Source: Clostridiales bacterium UBA4362
GTDB taxonomy: Bacteria > Bacillota > Clostridia > TANB77 > CAG-508
Assembly (NCBI GenBank): GCA_002393975.1
Contig: DGSM01000051.1
Span: forward strand, 6,916 to 19,720
Direction of reading: 5' to 3'
Length of the DNA stretch: 12,805 bases
Part shown: positions 5,866 through 12,805 of the stretch, piece by piece
Layout: each line of letters starts with the position of its first letter
How positions within the stretch are numbered: the first letter of the stretch is position 1
The notes under the pieces: model-generated
Databases searched by the model: none
What the model was told of the DNA's origin: nothing
The model's input: the letters and a program-made list of their open reading frames with translations, nothing else
Made by a program: the position numbers and the translations under genes

Positions 5866-6823
5866 TATTATCAGTTTTCCCTTCTTCTGTAGTAGATGCC
5901 TCTTCTTTATATTGTCCAACAAGTGTAATTCCTTCTGCAATTTGAGTTTCTTTAATTACAGTAACTTCTCTTTTCTTCTTTTCTTCTAAAGCTTCTTTTT
6001 CTAATTCCCTAATACTTAATTCCATTTTTCTGTTCTTAGTATCTAGTTCAATTATTTTAGCTTTAACAACATCTCCTACTTTTAATTTTTCACTTGGATT
6101 TGAAATTCTTTCCATTGAAATTTGTGAAATATGTATTAGACCTTCAACGCCTTTTTTCAACTCTGCAAATGCGCCAAATTGTACTAAATGTTTTATTTTA
6201 ACTTCTACAATATCTCCTGCTTTAACTCCTAGTTCATCCCAAGGATTTGCTCCTTTGCCTAGATATGATAATTGCATACGTTTATTTTCTTTATCAACAT
6301 CTTTAATTACTACATCAATTTCTTGTCCAACTTTAAGAAAGTCTTGAGCTTTTGCATTTTTCTCCCAAGTTATTTCTGAAACATGTAGTAATCCAGATAC
6401 ATATTCATTTAAATTAACAAATGCACCATAAGAAGATATGCTAGAAACAGTTCCTTTGAATTTGTCTCCTGGCTTTACATTTTCCCAAAATGAATTAATT
6501 GTATCTTCTTTTTGTTTCTTCTTTTCATAGCTTCTTTGCTTTTTACATGATAAAAGAACATTTCCTTGACCATCATTCATTTTAAGAACTACACAATTAA
6601 TAATATCGCCTGGTTTTACTATATCTTTTGGATTCTCATTCTCATTAAATGAAAATTCTGACTTAGGAATTATTCCATCAGCCTTATAATCTATATCTAA
6701 ATAGATTTCTCCACTATCAGAAACATTAATAACTTTTCCTGTAACGTTCTTTCCTAATTTTTTGTTTTGTTTTTCCATTGAAGAATTTAGTAAATCTTCA
6801 AATGATACATTTTCTTCGTCCAT
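5858..6823 (-). CDS. rpsA: Ribosomal protein S1-type RNA-binding protein (three S1 domains)
   Basis: An RNA-binding protein of the S1 family, thought to help the small ribosomal subunit engage mRNA. Three OB-fold S1 repeats are visible in 321 residues: about 24-94 (GKVINVSDSGEIYLDIDYKADGI), 118-187 (GTVSSISSYGAFVNLNEYVSGLLHVSEI) and 204-273 (VKIKHLVQFGAFAELKKGVEGLIHISQI). Repeats 2 and 3 carry the conserved YGAF/FGAF and GLLHVSE/GLIHISQ cores. Repeat 1 is divergent. A charged, Lys/Glu-rich tail (274-321) follows, without a fourth domain. Many Firmicutes S1 proteins have four domains, so this is a short form. The ribosome site AAGG precedes the ATG by four bases. A perfect-consensus promoter lies just upstream, and typA overlaps the 3' end by 8 bp. 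Confidence 0.9.
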   Translation of the reverse strand: MDEENVSFEDLLNSSMEKQNKKLGKNVTGKVINVSDSGEIYLDIDYKADGIIPKSEFSFNENENPKDIVKPGDIINCVVLKMNDGQGNVLLSCKKQRSYEKKKQKEDTINSFWENVKPGDKFKGTVSSISSYGAFVNLNEYVSGLLHVSEITWEKNAKAQDFLKVGQEIDVVIKDVDKENKRMQLSYLGKGANPWDELGVKAGDIVEVKIKHLVQFGAFAELKKGVEGLIHISQISMERISNPSEKLKVGDVVKAKIIELDTKNRKMELSIRELEKEALEEKKKREVTVIKETQIAEGITLVGQYKEEASTTEEGKTDNNE

Positions 6824-6858
6824 ATTTCCTTCTCTTTTTCTAAAAAATACGCTTAAAT

Positions 6859-6887
6859 ATTATATCTAAAAGCCCCAAATTTGTCAA
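6859..6887 (-). promoter_or_regulatory. Promoter of the rpsA-typA operon
   Basis: On the minus strand TTGACA (6887-6882), exactly 17 bases, then TATAAT (6864-6859): both hexamers are perfect sigma-A consensus. It lies in the 71-bp gap after the cmk-plsC stop, and transcription would start at about 6852, some 28 bases before the rpsA start. A strong constitutive promoter suits a translation operon. Confidence 0.93.
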
Positions 6888-6894
6888 CATAAAA

Positions 6895-8202
6895 TCAATC
6901 TTGTTTCTCTGGTCCTTTTGATAATTCAACTATTTGCTTCATTAGTGTTTCGCTTGCTTTGTCAAGCCAATCTTCATCATCTGTTTTATAATCTTTTGGA
7001 TCAAATGGTTTTCCATAATTGAAGCATACTCTTGTAAATGGTTTAAATGATCCTTGAACTCCAACAGGAACAATCTTCTTTCCTGTTTTATATGCTAAAT
7101 ATACGGCACCATTTTTTATCTTTTCTGCTTTTTCTAAGCCTTTACGAGTTCCTTCTGGAAATATTCCTAAAACTCTTTTATTTTTTAAAGCTTTCATACA
7201 AAGCTTAATTGATTCTATATCATTTTTTCCTCTATTAACTGGAATAACCTGAAAGTTATGGAAAAAATGTAATAAAAACTTATTTTTATAAAGTTCTATT
7301 TTTCCAACAAAGTCAATTGGTGTATGATTAAAAATAATTATACCTGCAGCATCAAGCATATTTAAATGATTTGCTGTAACAATACAGCCTTCATCTTTTA
7401 CTTCTTTAAAATAATGCATATTAGTTGTCTTTGGAAAGTATACTAACAAATAAGGTATTCTTAAAATAAATTTAACAATACATCTATAAATGTATTTTCC
7501 AATATTATCTTCACCTATTTTATAACTTTGCTCACGAATTTTATTTATTTTTTTTTTATCTACTATTATCTTTGATACCTTGTCTTGTACACCTTTAATA
7601 GTCAAGTTAGTTGTATCAATTATAATAGCATCATCTGCAGGTTTTGCTGGAGCAATCTCTCTAGAAGAATCTATTTTGTCTCTTGTTCTTAAGTTTTCTC
7701 TGCATTCTTCTAAAGTAGATTCTATTCCTTTTTCTTGGTTTTGTTTTAATCTACGTTTTGCTCTTTCTTCTAAGTCACATTCTAAATATATTTTTACATC
7801 AGCATTTGGAAATACTACTGTTCCAATATCTCTTCCATCTAAGATAACATCTTTTCCTTCAGCTATTTTTCTTTGAAGAGCAGTTAAACTCTCTCTAACC
7901 TCAGGTATTTTTGAAACTGGAGAAACTAAATCATTTACTGCTTTTTCTCTAATTTCTTTTGTTACATTTTCTCCATTTAAAAATGTATCATCACCTTTAA
8001 AGTCTATTTCTACATTTTTAAGCATTTCCTTGATTTTCTTAGTATCTTTTAAATCAATTTTTTTGTTTATCATTTCTAATGTAATGCATCTATAAGTAGC
8101 GCCTGTATCCAAATACATTAGATTGAATTTTTTAGCAATAGCAGTAGCCAAGGTTCCTTTACCGCTTCCACTACTTCCATCAACTGCAACAACAAATGAC
8201 AT
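6895..8202 (-). CDS. Fused cytidylate kinase / 1-acylglycerol-3-phosphate acyltransferase
   Basis: One 435-residue frame holds two complete enzymes. Residues 1-215 are cytidylate kinase (CMP/dCMP to CDP/dCDP with ATP): P-loop DGSSGSGKGT (8-17), LDTGATYR (31-38), DGRDIGTVVFP (122-132), and the RTRDKIDSSRE lid region (172-182). After a linker with a hydrophobic, basic helix (about 236-256) that could lie on or in the membrane, residues 257-435 are a PlsC-type acyltransferase that acylates lysophosphatidate. It shows the NHLNMLD H-x4-D site (His279/Asp284), VIPVNRG with Arg324, and FPEGTR (348-353). No stop or frameshift separates the halves. cmk and plsC are often neighbours in clostridia, so a gene fusion is plausible. 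AAGGAG precedes the ATG with normal spacing, overlapping the stop of the upstream gene (12-bp gap). Confidence 0.93.
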   Translation of the reverse strand: MSFVVAVDGSSGSGKGTLATAIAKKFNLMYLDTGATYRCITLEMINKKIDLKDTKKIKEMLKNVEIDFKGDDTFLNGENVTKEIREKAVNDLVSPVSKIPEVRESLTALQRKIAEGKDVILDGRDIGTVVFPNADVKIYLECDLEERAKRRLKQNQEKGIESTLEECRENLRTRDKIDSSREIAPAKPADDAIIIDTTNLTIKGVQDKVSKIIVDKKKINKIREQSYKIGEDNIGKYIYRCIVKFILRIPYLLVYFPKTTNMHYFKEVKDEGCIVTANHLNMLDAAGIIIFNHTPIDFVGKIELYKNKFLLHFFHNFQVIPVNRGKNDIESIKLCMKALKNKRVLGIFPEGTRKGLEKAEKIKNGAVYLAYKTGKKIVPVGVQGSFKPFTRVCFNYGKPFDPKDYKTDDEDWLDKASETLMKQIVELSKGPEKQD

Positions 8203-8214
8203 AATTTCTCTCCT

Positions 8215-9078
8215 TTAATCTATACTATTAGTTAAATCTTCAATATCAGGTAAATCCATAAGAGATATCTTTTTAGCAATTATTCTCATATTAGCCACAT
8301 TCATGGTAGTTTGTTTTTCTATCTCTTTAATACATAGTTCTTTAAACTTTTTTAGTTCTCCAATTATGTTGAATCCATATTTTACTTTTACTTCTACATA
8401 TATTGAAGGTCCATCATCAGTTTTAGTAATAGTTATTTTTAATATTTCTTCAACCGCTTCAATCTTCTTTGCTTTATACTCTATTATTTGTTTAAACACA
8501 TTATCTGATATTGTGTAATTTCCCATATAGCTAAAAGTTGGTCTAATAATTGACTTCTCAGATATGTATGGATCTTCACCAATTCCAGTTGATCTGAATA
8601 TTTGTAATGGATCTAAAAGATAACCAGAAAATTGTTTCTTAATCTCAAAAGTTGGAACAGGTATTACATGTTTTCCTTCAGTAGTTCTCATTTTTCTTGC
8701 ACTTTCAATTTCTTGCTCACTTGCTACATCAGTAATATATATTCTCTTTGAAATTTTAGGTAATTCCAAATTTTGAGCTATCTCATCTACCATTTTGTCA
8801 GAGGTTCCTAAAATCAATATCGAGTCAATCTTATTCTTCTTAATAGCTTTTACCATTTCTTCTCTTTGTTTATTATTGATAAATAGCGCTTTTTTTACTG
8901 TTTCTATTTTTGTTGGAGCCTTTTTAGCACTAGAACCTGCAATTATATTATTTTCTTTTACTAAGATTCCATCATCAATTAAATATTTAATCTTATATTT
9001 ATTTGCTACCATCTGAGCTCTATAGCTCTTTCCTGTTCCAGATGGTCCAACAAATGAATAAACTTTAATTTCTTTCAC
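8215..9078 (-). CDS. P-loop NTPase with C-terminal Asp23/Gls24-like domain
   Basis: A 287-residue protein of unknown role. The N-terminal part has Walker A GPSGTGKS (11-18) and a hydrophobic strand SILILGTSD (86-94) in the Walker B position. KRIYITDVASEQEIESARKMR (from 111) looks like an NMP-kinase-like or RNase adaptor-like lid, but I cannot assign a family. The C-terminal part (about 185-271) follows the Asp23/Gls24 pattern: GNYTISDNVFKQII, then a beta region ending YVEVKVKYGFNI, then a helix and NVANMRIIAKKI. Asp23-family proteins are alkaline-shock or envelope-associated proteins of Gram-positive bacteria. The start is GTG at 9078 with AAGGAG four bases before it. It is 43 bp after the glycosyltransferase gene and 12 bp before cmk-plsC, so a link to membrane lipid or envelope work is possible. 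Domain calls are by eye. Confidence 0.75.
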   Translation of the reverse strand: MKEIKVYSFVGPSGTGKSYRAQMVANKYKIKYLIDDGILVKENNIIAGSSAKKAPTKIETVKKALFINNKQREEMVKAIKKNKIDSILILGTSDKMVDEIAQNLELPKISKRIYITDVASEQEIESARKMRTTEGKHVIPVPTFEIKKQFSGYLLDPLQIFRSTGIGEDPYISEKSIIRPTFSYMGNYTISDNVFKQIIEYKAKKIEAVEEILKITITKTDDGPSIYVEVKVKYGFNIIGELKKFKELCIKEIEKQTTMNVANMRIIAKKISLMDLPDIEDLTNSID

Positions 9079-9121
9079 TTTAGCTCCTTCTTTTCTTTAT
9101 TTTTTATTAAATACTCATTAT

Positions 9122-10705
9122 TTATTTAATGCTTACTAAATATATACAATAAATATCATCCTTATAAATTGTTTGATAAGATTCATAGCTTATAATTTCA
9201 ACATTCTCAAAATGATTTTGAACATCATTTAATAGTGCAAAATCATTAGAACTAATAAGCCAAGCTCTTCCCCTATAGTCTTTGATCTCATCTAGATTTG
9301 TAATTGTTCTTCCAAAAGCTTTGAAAGCACCTTCAACATTCCAATCTTCTTTATTATAAAAAACATTATTTTGAGAATTCAAATTTGCCATAATCATAAA
9401 GCCACTACCATCTTCATTTGTAAGAATTAAATCTCCACTTTGGTAATTGCTCTTAACAAATTTTATTGGCAAATCATTTATAGGACTACAATTCTTAATC
9501 ATCAAATTTACATTAATAGTAACAGAAACAAATACTAAACAAATGCATATAGTTTTTACTATAATAGTATTTTTTTCATTCTTTAATATAAATGATAGTG
9601 TTAAATTAAATAAGCTAGTAATAATTATAAAATAGCGTATGTATATAATTGATTGTCCTAGTATTAATGAAGCAATTAACGCTATTATAATTACAGATAA
9701 ATATACAAAAATAGCAGGCCAAATTTGTTTCCATTGTTTATTTTTTAGATTTGTTATTAATCTATATACTATAAATCCAAAAATAAGTAAGGATATTATC
9801 ATAAAAATAATTTGGTATATATAAGATAATACTTTATTATATGTAAACAAAAATTCTGTATCACCTGTTATTTGTCCTTGAATTATTTCATGTAACCAAG
9901 GTATTCTAATCCAATAATCTTCTGCTACTTGTTTAGCTTGATTTAAAGCTATGAATATCCAAGGTAAATAAAATATAAATTCAATGGATGATACTAGAAT
10001 GGCTTTTAAAGCTAGTTTCCTTGAGCCATAATGTTTTTCTACATCTATGTTCTTTTTTGTTTTAATTGTCTTAATTATAAAATAAATAATAAGACTAGCA
10101 TTAATTATAAATATACTAAATAATGCATAATAATGAGTGTAACTTGCTAATATTGAAAATAATGTTAATAGAATCCAATTCTTATTTCGTACATCATTTT
10201 TCAAAATTCTATAAGCATATATAAAAGTAATAGTAACTAATAATAATCCTAAAGTATACATTCTAATTTCACCAACATAAGAAATAATTAGTGGTGAAAA
10301 AAATGAAAAGAATGTAAATAGTAATCCTATTCTTTCTCCAAAATCTTTTCTAATATGTGTATAGCCTAATATTCCTAATATAATAATAGGTATAATAGAA
10401 AAAAGCTTTGCAACAATTATATTATTATTAGATACTTGTAATACAAAATGAAGAATTAGATAATAAAGTATTGGATGAACATCTTGAGCTCCAATAGTCC
10501 ATATTTCTTTAATGGATTTAGAGGAAATGGCAATTGAATATGCTTCATCAAACCATAAATTACTATTAAAATGAGGTAAGACTAAAAAGAGTGTTCCAAT
10601 TAAAATAATTAATAAGAACAACTTATTAGTCCCATCTTTTTTATTTATAATTAATAATTCTCTATCTGTATTTATCTTTTGAATATGTTTCTCTTGTTCA
10701 CCCAT
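9122..10705 (-). CDS. Multi-pass GT-C glycosyltransferase (ArnT/PMT-like, GT39/GT83-type)
   Basis: An integral-membrane glycosyltransferase expected to use a lipid-linked (polyprenyl-phosphate) sugar donor on the outer face of the membrane. In 527 residues, about 11-12 hydrophobic helices span 28-402, followed by an extracytoplasmic C-terminal domain (about 403-527). Hallmarks are NLWFDEAYS with Asp53/Glu54 in the first outer loop (the GT-C acidic motif), AQDVHPILYYL (His77/Pro78), and YVGEIRMY (Glu146/Arg148), as in the PMT_2 family. Sugar and acceptor cannot be read from sequence. The AGGA ribosome site is about 11 bases from the ATG, a little long. It follows the GT2 gene by 13 bp, so the two probably act in one surface-glycan or lipid-glycosylation pathway: GT2 may build a glycan or donor and the GT-C enzyme transfer it. 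Confidence 0.85.
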   Translation of the reverse strand: MGEQEKHIQKINTDRELLIINKKDGTNKLFLLIILIGTLFLVLPHFNSNLWFDEAYSIAISSKSIKEIWTIGAQDVHPILYYLILHFVLQVSNNNIIVAKLFSIIPIIILGILGYTHIRKDFGERIGLLFTFFSFFSPLIISYVGEIRMYTLGLLLVTITFIYAYRILKNDVRNKNWILLTLFSILASYTHYYALFSIFIINASLIIYFIIKTIKTKKNIDVEKHYGSRKLALKAILVSSIEFIFYLPWIFIALNQAKQVAEDYWIRIPWLHEIIQGQITGDTEFLFTYNKVLSYIYQIIFMIISLLIFGFIVYRLITNLKNKQWKQIWPAIFVYLSVIIIALIASLILGQSIIYIRYFIIITSLFNLTLSFILKNEKNTIIVKTICICLVFVSVTINVNLMIKNCSPINDLPIKFVKSNYQSGDLILTNEDGSGFMIMANLNSQNNVFYNKEDWNVEGAFKAFGRTITNLDEIKDYRGRAWLISSNDFALLNDVQNHFENVEIISYESYQTIYKDDIYCIYLVSIK

Positions 10706-10718
10706 TTAAAAACATATC

Positions 10719-11990
10719 CTAACTAGTTTGTTTATGTGATTTAGATTTATTAGTATCCATTTTGTCAATCTTTACAGATTTTGTATGCTCAATTTTTTGC
10801 CATGTAACATTTTTCTTAAATAAACATCCAAAGTTTATTAATAGCCATGATCCTAAGAATAAAGGAAATAGTAATAATCCTTTTGCCATAGGTTTTACAG
10901 GCTTTTTATCAATTATCATTACTACTAATCCTGTAAAGATTGGTAATATAAATGTTGGCACAATATATTTTAAAATGTTTATAGTAAATGCAGCTGTAGT
11001 CATTCCTTTTGTTAAATAGAAGACTGCGTTTATAAGTAATAAGAAAATAGTAATTATAAACATAGGTATTGAGCCTAACATATATAATAAACCATCTAAA
11101 TTCATTAATGTTCTTTTTTCCAAAGCAGCATCAGAAAGTGATTTGGTATATTCTTTTAAACATTGAATATGTCCCATTGTCCATCTAGTTCTTTGATTCC
11201 AAGATGCTTTAAAATCAACAGGTTGTTCGTCATATACAATGGCATCTGCTGCCCATCCTAATTTATTTCCAGATATAATTCTTTTTAAAGAAAACTCAAT
11301 ATCTTCAGTTAATGTATCAGTTTGCCAACCGGTTTCTTTTATAATATCACTTCTTACCATAAATCCTGTTCCATTAATAAGAGGTGATAAACCAGCATTA
11401 TATCTTGCTAAATGATAAAATCTATTCATTGTCCAATAGAATATAGCATATCCAGCTGTTATCCAGTTATCATCTGGGTTTTTAATATCTCTATAGCCTT
11501 GAACAACATCTTCACCTTGATTTAAGTGTTTATTCATTACTTTAAAAAATTCAGAGTCTACTATATTATCAGAATCAAATATACAAAAAGCATCATAATC
11601 AAAATCTTTTTTATTAAGTATGAAGCTAAAGAATTTTCTTAAAGCAGCTCCTTTGTTTTTTAGTTTAGGATCTGTCTCATGTCTAACAAATACTTTTGCT
11701 CCTAAATCTCTAGCAATTTGTTCTGTATTATCAGTACAATTATCTGCTATAACATAAATCTCATACTTATCTTTAGGATAGTTTTGTTGCTTTAAACTTT
11801 CAATAAGGTTGCCAATAACAGCCTCTTCATTATAGGCTGGAATAATAGCTAGAAATTTATGATTTATATTGGTTATTAATGGCTTATCCTTAAATTTAAT
11901 TAAGGCATATGCACTAATAATTAGTTGATAAATCCAAAATATAGTTAGTAGCCAAACTAAAGTTTGTTGTAAAAAATACAAAAATTGCAT
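10719..11990 (-). CDS. Membrane-bound processive-type family 2 glycosyltransferase
   Basis: An inverting GT2 enzyme of the cellulose/hyaluronan/N-acetylglucosamine-polymer synthase type. In 423 residues: an N-terminal membrane helix (about 8-31); a cytoplasmic GT-A domain starting FLAIIPAYNEE (47-56); Asp83 (nucleotide site); the FDSDN metal-binding DxD (139-141); LTED (acceptor-side TED, 228-230); and NQRTRW, the Q-x-x-R-W motif of processive enzymes (266-270). Three or four helices follow (about 300-325, 338-360, 369-390). The C-terminal WQKIEHTK resembles the tail of related clostridial enzymes, and the end is basic. The donor is a UDP-sugar by family, but the product is unknown. AAGGAG seven bases before the ATG and a near-consensus promoter upstream make it the first gene of the cluster. 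Confidence 0.88.
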   Translation of the reverse strand: MQFLYFLQQTLVWLLTIFWIYQLIISAYALIKFKDKPLITNINHKFLAIIPAYNEEAVIGNLIESLKQQNYPKDKYEIYVIADNCTDNTEQIARDLGAKVFVRHETDPKLKNKGAALRKFFSFILNKKDFDYDAFCIFDSDNIVDSEFFKVMNKHLNQGEDVVQGYRDIKNPDDNWITAGYAIFYWTMNRFYHLARYNAGLSPLINGTGFMVRSDIIKETGWQTDTLTEDIEFSLKRIISGNKLGWAADAIVYDEQPVDFKASWNQRTRWTMGHIQCLKEYTKSLSDAALEKRTLMNLDGLLYMLGSIPMFIITIFLLLINAVFYLTKGMTTAAFTINILKYIVPTFILPIFTGLVVMIIDKKPVKPMAKGLLLFPLFLGSWLLINFGCLFKKNVTWQKIEHTKSVKIDKMDTNKSKSHKQTS

Positions 11991-12028
11991 GAATAAACTC
12001 CTTAAAAATTACATAAATAACCTAATTT

Positions 12029-12057
12029 ATTATACATTAAACACAAGTTTTTTTCAA
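12029..12057 (-). promoter_or_regulatory. Promoter of the glycosyltransferase cluster
   Basis: On the minus strand TTGAAA (12057-12052), 17 bases, then TATAAT (12034-12029). It lies between the terminator at 12080-12114 and the GT2 start, with a leader of about 30 bases. No terminator was found downstream until after cmk-plsC, so it may drive all four genes to 6895. Confidence 0.85.
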
Positions 12058-12079
12058 TGATTCGAACACTTATTTAGGC

Positions 12080-12114
12080 AAAAAAATGATACCTATCTAA
12101 ATTAGATAGGTATC
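12080..12114 (-). terminator. Rho-independent terminator of the right-edge gene
   Basis: A perfect 12-bp stem (GATACCTATCTA at 12088-12099 with its complement at 12103-12114, 3-base loop) is followed on the minus strand by A and seven Ts (12086-12080). It lies 42 bp beyond the stop of the 12157 gene and separates it from the glycosyltransferase promoter. Confidence 0.92.
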
Positions 12115-12156
12115 TATAAAATTCCTTAGTATAATATTAATTTATTCTAAGAATTA

Positions 12157-12805
12157 TTAACTTTGTTGTTTGATTGTGAATTGAACATTGTACATGATAT
12201 CTGTACCTGAAGCGTGGTCTTCGCAGTCAACATCTTGTCCTTCAACCCACATGTAGCATCTTAATTTATAAATAGCTGGTTCAAAATCAAATATCTTAAC
12301 ACTCTTCTCAGAACCATTATCTCCATGATATAAATATTGTTTATATGTAGATAATTTATGTCCAAATGTTAAAGCTTTGAAAAATTCTGGGAATTCATCA
12401 CTATTGCATGTTGTTAAATCAACATCATGATTTGTAGCATCAATTTCAGCATACATTCCTTCATAAGTAATAGGAGCAGCTGTAGCGCTTAAATCATTTA
12501 TTCCAAAAAATTCAGGAGCATTGTTTATAGCAGCTTGTGTATGAGTATCATTATTTGGTTCCCATAAATAAGTGTTAGTTTGGCTTGTTGTTCCACTAAT
12601 TGCTCTAGCTGTAGCAGCATCCGAATTTAAAGGAACACTTCCTTGAAGAACGAAAGCAACTCTAGAAGCATTCTCTAATCCTACACTTCCATCTCTATCA
12701 ATTGTTAATTCTCCAGATAATGGATCTCTAACTAAATGTTCTACATAACATCCAGGATAATCTAGATATACAGATCTTGAAACTCCAGTTTGTCCTTCAT
12801 ATTTT
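12157..12805 (-). CDS. Acidic, probably exported protein of unknown function (C-terminal part, cut by right edge)
   Basis: The frame is open from base 12805 to the TAG-less end at 12157 (stop TAA), giving 215 visible codons. The ATG at 12456 is internal and should not be taken as the start. I cannot name the protein. It is acidic, rich in Asn, Asp, Thr and Ser, with few Lys and no membrane helix in the visible part. Recognisable stretches are DYGPGCYVEH, then RVAFVLQGS, then YLWEPNNDTHT, then YKLRCYMWVEGQDVDCEDHA and a short beta-like end, NVQFTIKQQS. The R-x-Y-x-W-x-E-G-x-D-x-D-C pattern recalls C-termini of clostridial surface or SipW/TasA-like beta-sandwich proteins, but that is from memory and tentative. 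Four cysteines are visible. Monocistronic end: terminator at 12080-12114. N-terminus, signal peptide and start lie outside the window. Confidence 0.75.
   Translation of the reverse strand, partial: KYEGQTGVSRSVYLDYPGCYVEHLVRDPLSGELTIDRDGSVGLENASRVAFVLQGSVPLNSDAATARAISGTTSQTNTYLWEPNNDTHTQAAINNAPEFFGINDLSATAAPITYEGMYAEIDATNHDVDLTTCNSDEFPEFFKALTFGHKLSTYKQYLYHGDNGSEKSVKIFDFEPAIYKLRCYMWVEGQDVDCEDHASGTDIMYNVQFTIKQQS

Noticed and set aside
5866..5940. A 25-codon N-terminal extension of typA
   Set aside because: It lies inside rpsA, has no family similarity, and the ATG at 5865 gives the conserved TypA start.
12061..12070. CGAAC half-site resembling a Gram-positive SOS box
   Set aside because: The matching GTTCG arm is missing, so it is a chance half-site.
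12115..12156. Imperfect inverted repeat (AATTCCTTAG / CTAAGAATT) after the right-edge gene
   Set aside because: The arms are imperfect, the loop is long and AT-only, and the real terminator lies just beyond it.
12157..12456. A separate 99-residue gene
   Set aside because: The frame continues without a stop to the window edge, so the ATG at 12456 is internal to a longer gene.

Overview
The window is low-GC DNA with Gram-positive (Firmicutes) signatures: a LexA-type SOS repressor, a Bacillus/Clostridium-style TrmR-like methyltransferase, an Asp23/Gls24-like domain, a short multi-S1-domain ribosomal protein S1, and strong AGGAG-type ribosome binding sites. AT-rich codon use, a cmk-plsC/rpsA neighbourhood and a probable membrane-anchored YvcK next to murB fit an uncultured member of the Clostridia best. 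That placement is inference. No tRNA, rRNA, CRISPR array, insertion sequence or prophage gene was seen. Every gene except tdk is on the minus strand, so the layout is easiest to read from right to left.

Right edge (12805 to 12080): the C-terminal 215 codons of an acidic, probably exported protein I cannot name, closed by a strong terminator. Next (12057 to 6895) is a promoter with TTGAAA-17-TATAAT, then four closely spaced genes: a processive-type GT2 glycosyltransferase, a multi-pass GT-C glycosyltransferase, a P-loop NTPase with a C-terminal Asp23/Gls24-like domain, and a fused cytidylate kinase/1-acylglycerol-phosphate acyltransferase. A perfect-consensus promoter (TTGACA-17-TATAAT) then drives rpsA and typA, whose reading frames overlap by 8 bp, up to a terminator. 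A trmR-like tRNA methyltransferase follows only a few bases after that terminator.

Next comes lexA (3289 to 2612). Its promoter overlaps two 12-bp palindromic sites that together form a 31-bp inverted repeat and do not match the usual Gram-positive SOS box. A small two-anchor membrane protein with an FxLYD-like middle follows lexA by 17 bp and should be co-transcribed. A 191-bp gap holds an 85-bp tract without G or C and the terminator shared with tdk, the only plus-strand gene (1360 to 1917). tdk diverges from murB, and murB overlaps by ATGA the start of a membrane protein that runs off the left edge, probably an N-terminally anchored YvcK/GlmR.

Together the genes cover nucleotide supply (tdk, cmk), phospholipid synthesis (plsC domain), wall precursor synthesis (murB), surface glycans (the two glycosyltransferases), translation (rpsA, typA, trmR) and DNA-damage control (lexA). 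The points most worth following up are the atypical lexA operator with its membrane-protein partner, the Cmk-PlsC fusion, and the NTPase-Asp23 protein encoded directly before it.
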